This document shows, piece by piece, positions 62,156-64,000 of a DNA stretch of 64,000 nt; position 1 is the stretch's first letter; each line of letters begins with the position of its first letter. The notes beneath the pieces were generated by a model. It was not told where the DNA came from. It worked only from the letters and a program-made list of their open reading frames with translations, and made no database searches. Source of the DNA: TMP-86 sp964247385 (GTDB taxonomy: Bacteria; Pseudomonadota; Gammaproteobacteria; Steroidobacterales; Steroidobacteraceae); the NCBI GenBank assembly GCA_964247385.1, contig CAXTUB010000008.1, positions 1 through 64,000 on the forward strand, given 5' to 3'. The translations under genes were made by a program, and so were the position numbers.

Positions 62156-63882
62156 AACGTGGGATTGTCCAAATATCCGTGAGGCGTAATCATTCCAACT
62201 ACGCCCTCTCCATTCTTTTCGATCATGTGCTCCGAAAACCGCATGAACTTTACGTAGTCGTCGTTTAGCCACTTCGAATTCTTTTCCTTCAGTTTGGTTC
62301 GTCCGCCGGGCTCGTGCTTATAAACATCGATCAAGCGCGTGATCCACTCGCCCTTATTCTTACTTTCGCCAGAATAGGGAGGATTTCCGACAATACACAT
62401 GATTGGCATTTGTCGCTTAATCTCGGACGCGTTGCGCGCTTCAGTTGCTAGCCATTGTGCAAAAAGACTCTGGACGACGACGTCACCCTCTTCTAGCGAG
62501 TTCGTGAGATACACGCCAAGCCTAGGCGGAGAGCGCGAGGGCACGTAGCCCAGGCTCCTAAGTACCATGTCGAGCTTTATATGACACATGGCATAACTCG
62601 CCATGAGTAACTCGAACCCATACACTCGAGGCACCAACTCCTTTTCAACATACGCTGACCATGCGCCGGGAGAACTTTCTTGCACCTTAGCGGCAATTTG
62701 CTTCAACACGGCTGCCAAGAAGGTGCCAGTTCCTACCGCCGGATCAAGAACCTGAATTCGGTGTACGCGTTTTTTGATTTTGGCGTTTTGCCCAGTGTTC
62801 CATTCAATTTGAACTGTGCCTGTGTCAGACAAGCCGAGAGGCAGTCCGAAACTTTCGGTCAGGAGCGCATCTACCGAGCGGACAATGAACGAAACTACCG
62901 GTTCTGGTGTATACCAAACGCCGCGCGCTTTACGTTTCGTCGGATTGTATTCAGCGAGAAATGTCTCATAAAAGTGAAGGAACGGATCTTCTTTGCCGGT
63001 CAGGCTTCCGAAACCCCGCATAATTTGCGACATGTCACACGCACGAAATACATCTGCAAGTTCGTCTATGAGCCATCTCACCCGCTCGTCTAGATCCACG
63101 CCTGCGATATAGCCGAACAATGATCTAAGAAAGGGATTTGACTTTGGTAGGAGTTCAAGGGCTTCAGACCGGCTAAAGGTGTTAGCAGTTGAATCGTGAA
63201 GGCGTGCCGCGAAGAGACCGTAAGCGATCGTTTCTGCATAGATGTCTGCAAAATCATCCACCGAAATATCGTGAATCAGATGTTTGCGAATTGCTTCGTA
63301 TTGCGCTGTCAGTTCGCTTGGCGAATCTCCATCTGCGCGGATAGCTTTTGCCATGACATCCTTAATCAGGACCGCTTTCCCCGCCATAAGCTTTGTTAGC
63401 ACAGACGCAGAAGTAATCGTAGGAGGGCGGTTTGCGATGAAATCAATTAGTTGATGAGCGAGCTCTTCGAATTGATTCGGTAGCGGGCTGATAGAACCGC
63501 CGGTGAATTCTGCGATTGATATGGTTCGAATGTCAGAGCCAGATTTGTAAAACTTGAAGTTGAGTCCGTTTGTATAAATCAAGTTGGGAAGCGCTCGGCG
63601 ATAACGCTCAAGCTGCGCTGCGTCGGCGCCTTGTAACCGATCTAGATTGACCGAGACGTCCTTCGCTTCGCAGTGGCCAACCACAATGTTTCCGACTTGG
63701 ATCGAAAGATCAGGGGCACCGCAAGCCACTCGCTTCGGCTCATTAATGGCAGAAACGCCAGTGCGAATTCGTTCGAACAAACCCTCTAAAGCGGAGCGAT
63801 AACTATGCTCGGTGGCATATCCTGTTTCGAATTTAGCCTTGATCTGTGATGCGAATAACGCGATGGAAGATGCCCCTGACAT
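61888..63882 (-). CDS. Restriction-modification enzyme, N-terminal (nuclease and methylase) fragment
   Basis: The ATG at 63882 has an AGGA Shine-Dalgarno sequence. Residues about 60-115 have a PD-(D/E)xK-like pattern (APDLSIQ and VVGHCEAKD), suggesting a nuclease. The N6-adenine methylase part has ARGVWYTPEPVVSFIV, motif I VLDPAVGTGTFL and motif IV IVGNPPYSGESKNKG. The family-like protein stops at about residue 577 (NPTFRG); the remaining codons to 61888 are out of frame. With the C-terminal fragment the intact enzyme would be about 1045 residues, a single-chain restriction-modification protein without a visible helicase. Confidence 0.85.
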   Translation of the reverse strand: MSGASSIALFASQIKAKFETGYATEHSYRSALEGLFERIRTGVSAINEPKRVACGAPDLSIQVGNIVVGHCEAKDVSVNLDRLQGADAAQLERYRRALPNLIYTNGLNFKFYKSGSDIRTISIAEFTGGSISPLPNQFEELAHQLIDFIANRPPTITSASVLTKLMAGKAVLIKDVMAKAIRADGDSPSELTAQYEAIRKHLIHDISVDDFADIYAETIAYGLFAARLHDSTANTFSRSEALELLPKSNPFLRSLFGYIAGVDLDERVRWLIDELADVFRACDMSQIMRGFGSLTGKEDPFLHFYETFLAEYNPTKRKARGVWYTPEPVVSFIVRSVDALLTESFGLPLGLSDTGTVQIEWNTGQNAKIKKRVHRIQVLDPAVGTGTFLAAVLKQIAAKVQESSPGAWSAYVEKELVPRVYGFELLMASYAMCHIKLDMVLRSLGYVPSRSPPRLGVYLTNSLEEGDVVVQSLFAQWLATEARNASEIKRQMPIMCIVGNPPYSGESKNKGEWITRLIDVYKHEPGGRTKLKEKNSKWLNDDYVKFMRFSEHMIEKNGEGVVGMITPHGYLDNPTFRGCDGIYFRHSTLFTFSTCTETQIEKKCPPMVRATRTYSIFSKVLLSFWGSGKDDLKEKNVRPMFIELIFSARGRQSTRLFGLRTFHP

Positions 63883-64000
63883 CGCACACGTCCTTTGTCT
63901 TGCAGTCAATTCTTCTGCGCCGCGTAGAATAGCGAGAAGCGGGGTTGGGCAGGTCAGGACTTTGTTGTCCGGGAAAACTTCGCTGTGCCTGCATGGCAGC
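63883..64000. other. Upstream region of the restriction-modification gene
   Basis: 118 bp without a recognised gene to the window edge. The promoter of the restriction-modification gene should lie here or beyond the edge. Confidence 0.4.

Larger units (their letters stand above)
54809..64000. mobile_element. Integrative genomic island at tRNA-Thr, left part
   Basis: An integrase gene begins 174 bp downstream of the intact tRNA and points away from it, followed by AlpA-like and winged-helix genes and defence-type cargo. The left attachment site should lie in the 3' half of the tRNA (about 54789-54808). No second copy of that sequence is seen in the remaining window, so the right end lies beyond 64000. 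The cargo region is visibly more AT-rich than the chromosome before the tRNA. Confidence 0.8.

Overview
The window is a contiguous piece of a high-GC Gram-negative chromosome, most likely from a gammaproteobacterium. Supporting signs are the mutY-yggX pair, an opgG-opgH-type glucan operon, a birA-SPOR pair, proteobacterial two-component proteins and an aryl-polyene (xanthomonadin-like) pigment cluster. A Xanthomonadales, Nevskiales or Steroidobacterales-like background would fit, but no rRNA or other decisive marker is present, so the family is inference.

Layout. 1-13058 (all minus strand): a tightly overlapping aryl-polyene operon that runs off the left edge. From its 5' end it encodes a FAD oxidoreductase, a MipA/OmpV outer-membrane protein, a PlsC-type acyltransferase, a GT2 glycosyltransferase, an ACP, an AMP-forming ligase, an ApeI-like dehydratase, an LpxL-like acyltransferase, a LolA-like carrier, an MMPL exporter, a polysaccharide deacetylase, a ketosynthase, a chain-length-factor-like partner and a second dehydratase. 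One gene contains a scaffold gap flanked by A-rich sequence that looks like an assembly artefact. 13107-14691: tRNA-Gly, an M15-like peptidase and a double-BON protein. 14826-19025: an Anbu (bacterial proteasome homologue) operon with alpha-E and ATP-grasp partners and a membrane protein. 19037-24233: an AT-richer block with an orphan peptide-binding lipoprotein, a near-perfect CRP/Vfr-type palindrome, three DUF6502-like proteins and a secreted protein ending in ten SIVGTS repeats. This block is the best candidate for an undescribed system.

24279-54592 is mostly ordinary chromosome: a zinc-ribbon protein, an AlkA-like glycosylase, an orphan prepilin, a REC-GGDEF cyclase next to a hybrid kinase ending in HPt, AsmA, mutY-yggX, ppc, a second hybrid kinase, a PIN-like protein, a YadGH-type ABC exporter, osmoregulated glucan synthesis genes (two OpgG-type proteins around OpgH), an ECF sigma/anti-sigma pair, ctlX-plsY-birA-SPOR, and tRNA-Thr.

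54809-64000: a genomic island inserted at the 3' end of tRNA-Thr. It carries an integrase, an AlpA-like regulator, a winged-helix (replication-type) protein and a defence-flavoured cargo: a TIR-like (PF10137-type) effector, an unknown gene, a PIN-like protein whose conserved N-terminus has no start codon in frame, and a single-chain restriction-modification enzyme split by a one-base frameshift. The right end of the island lies outside the window.
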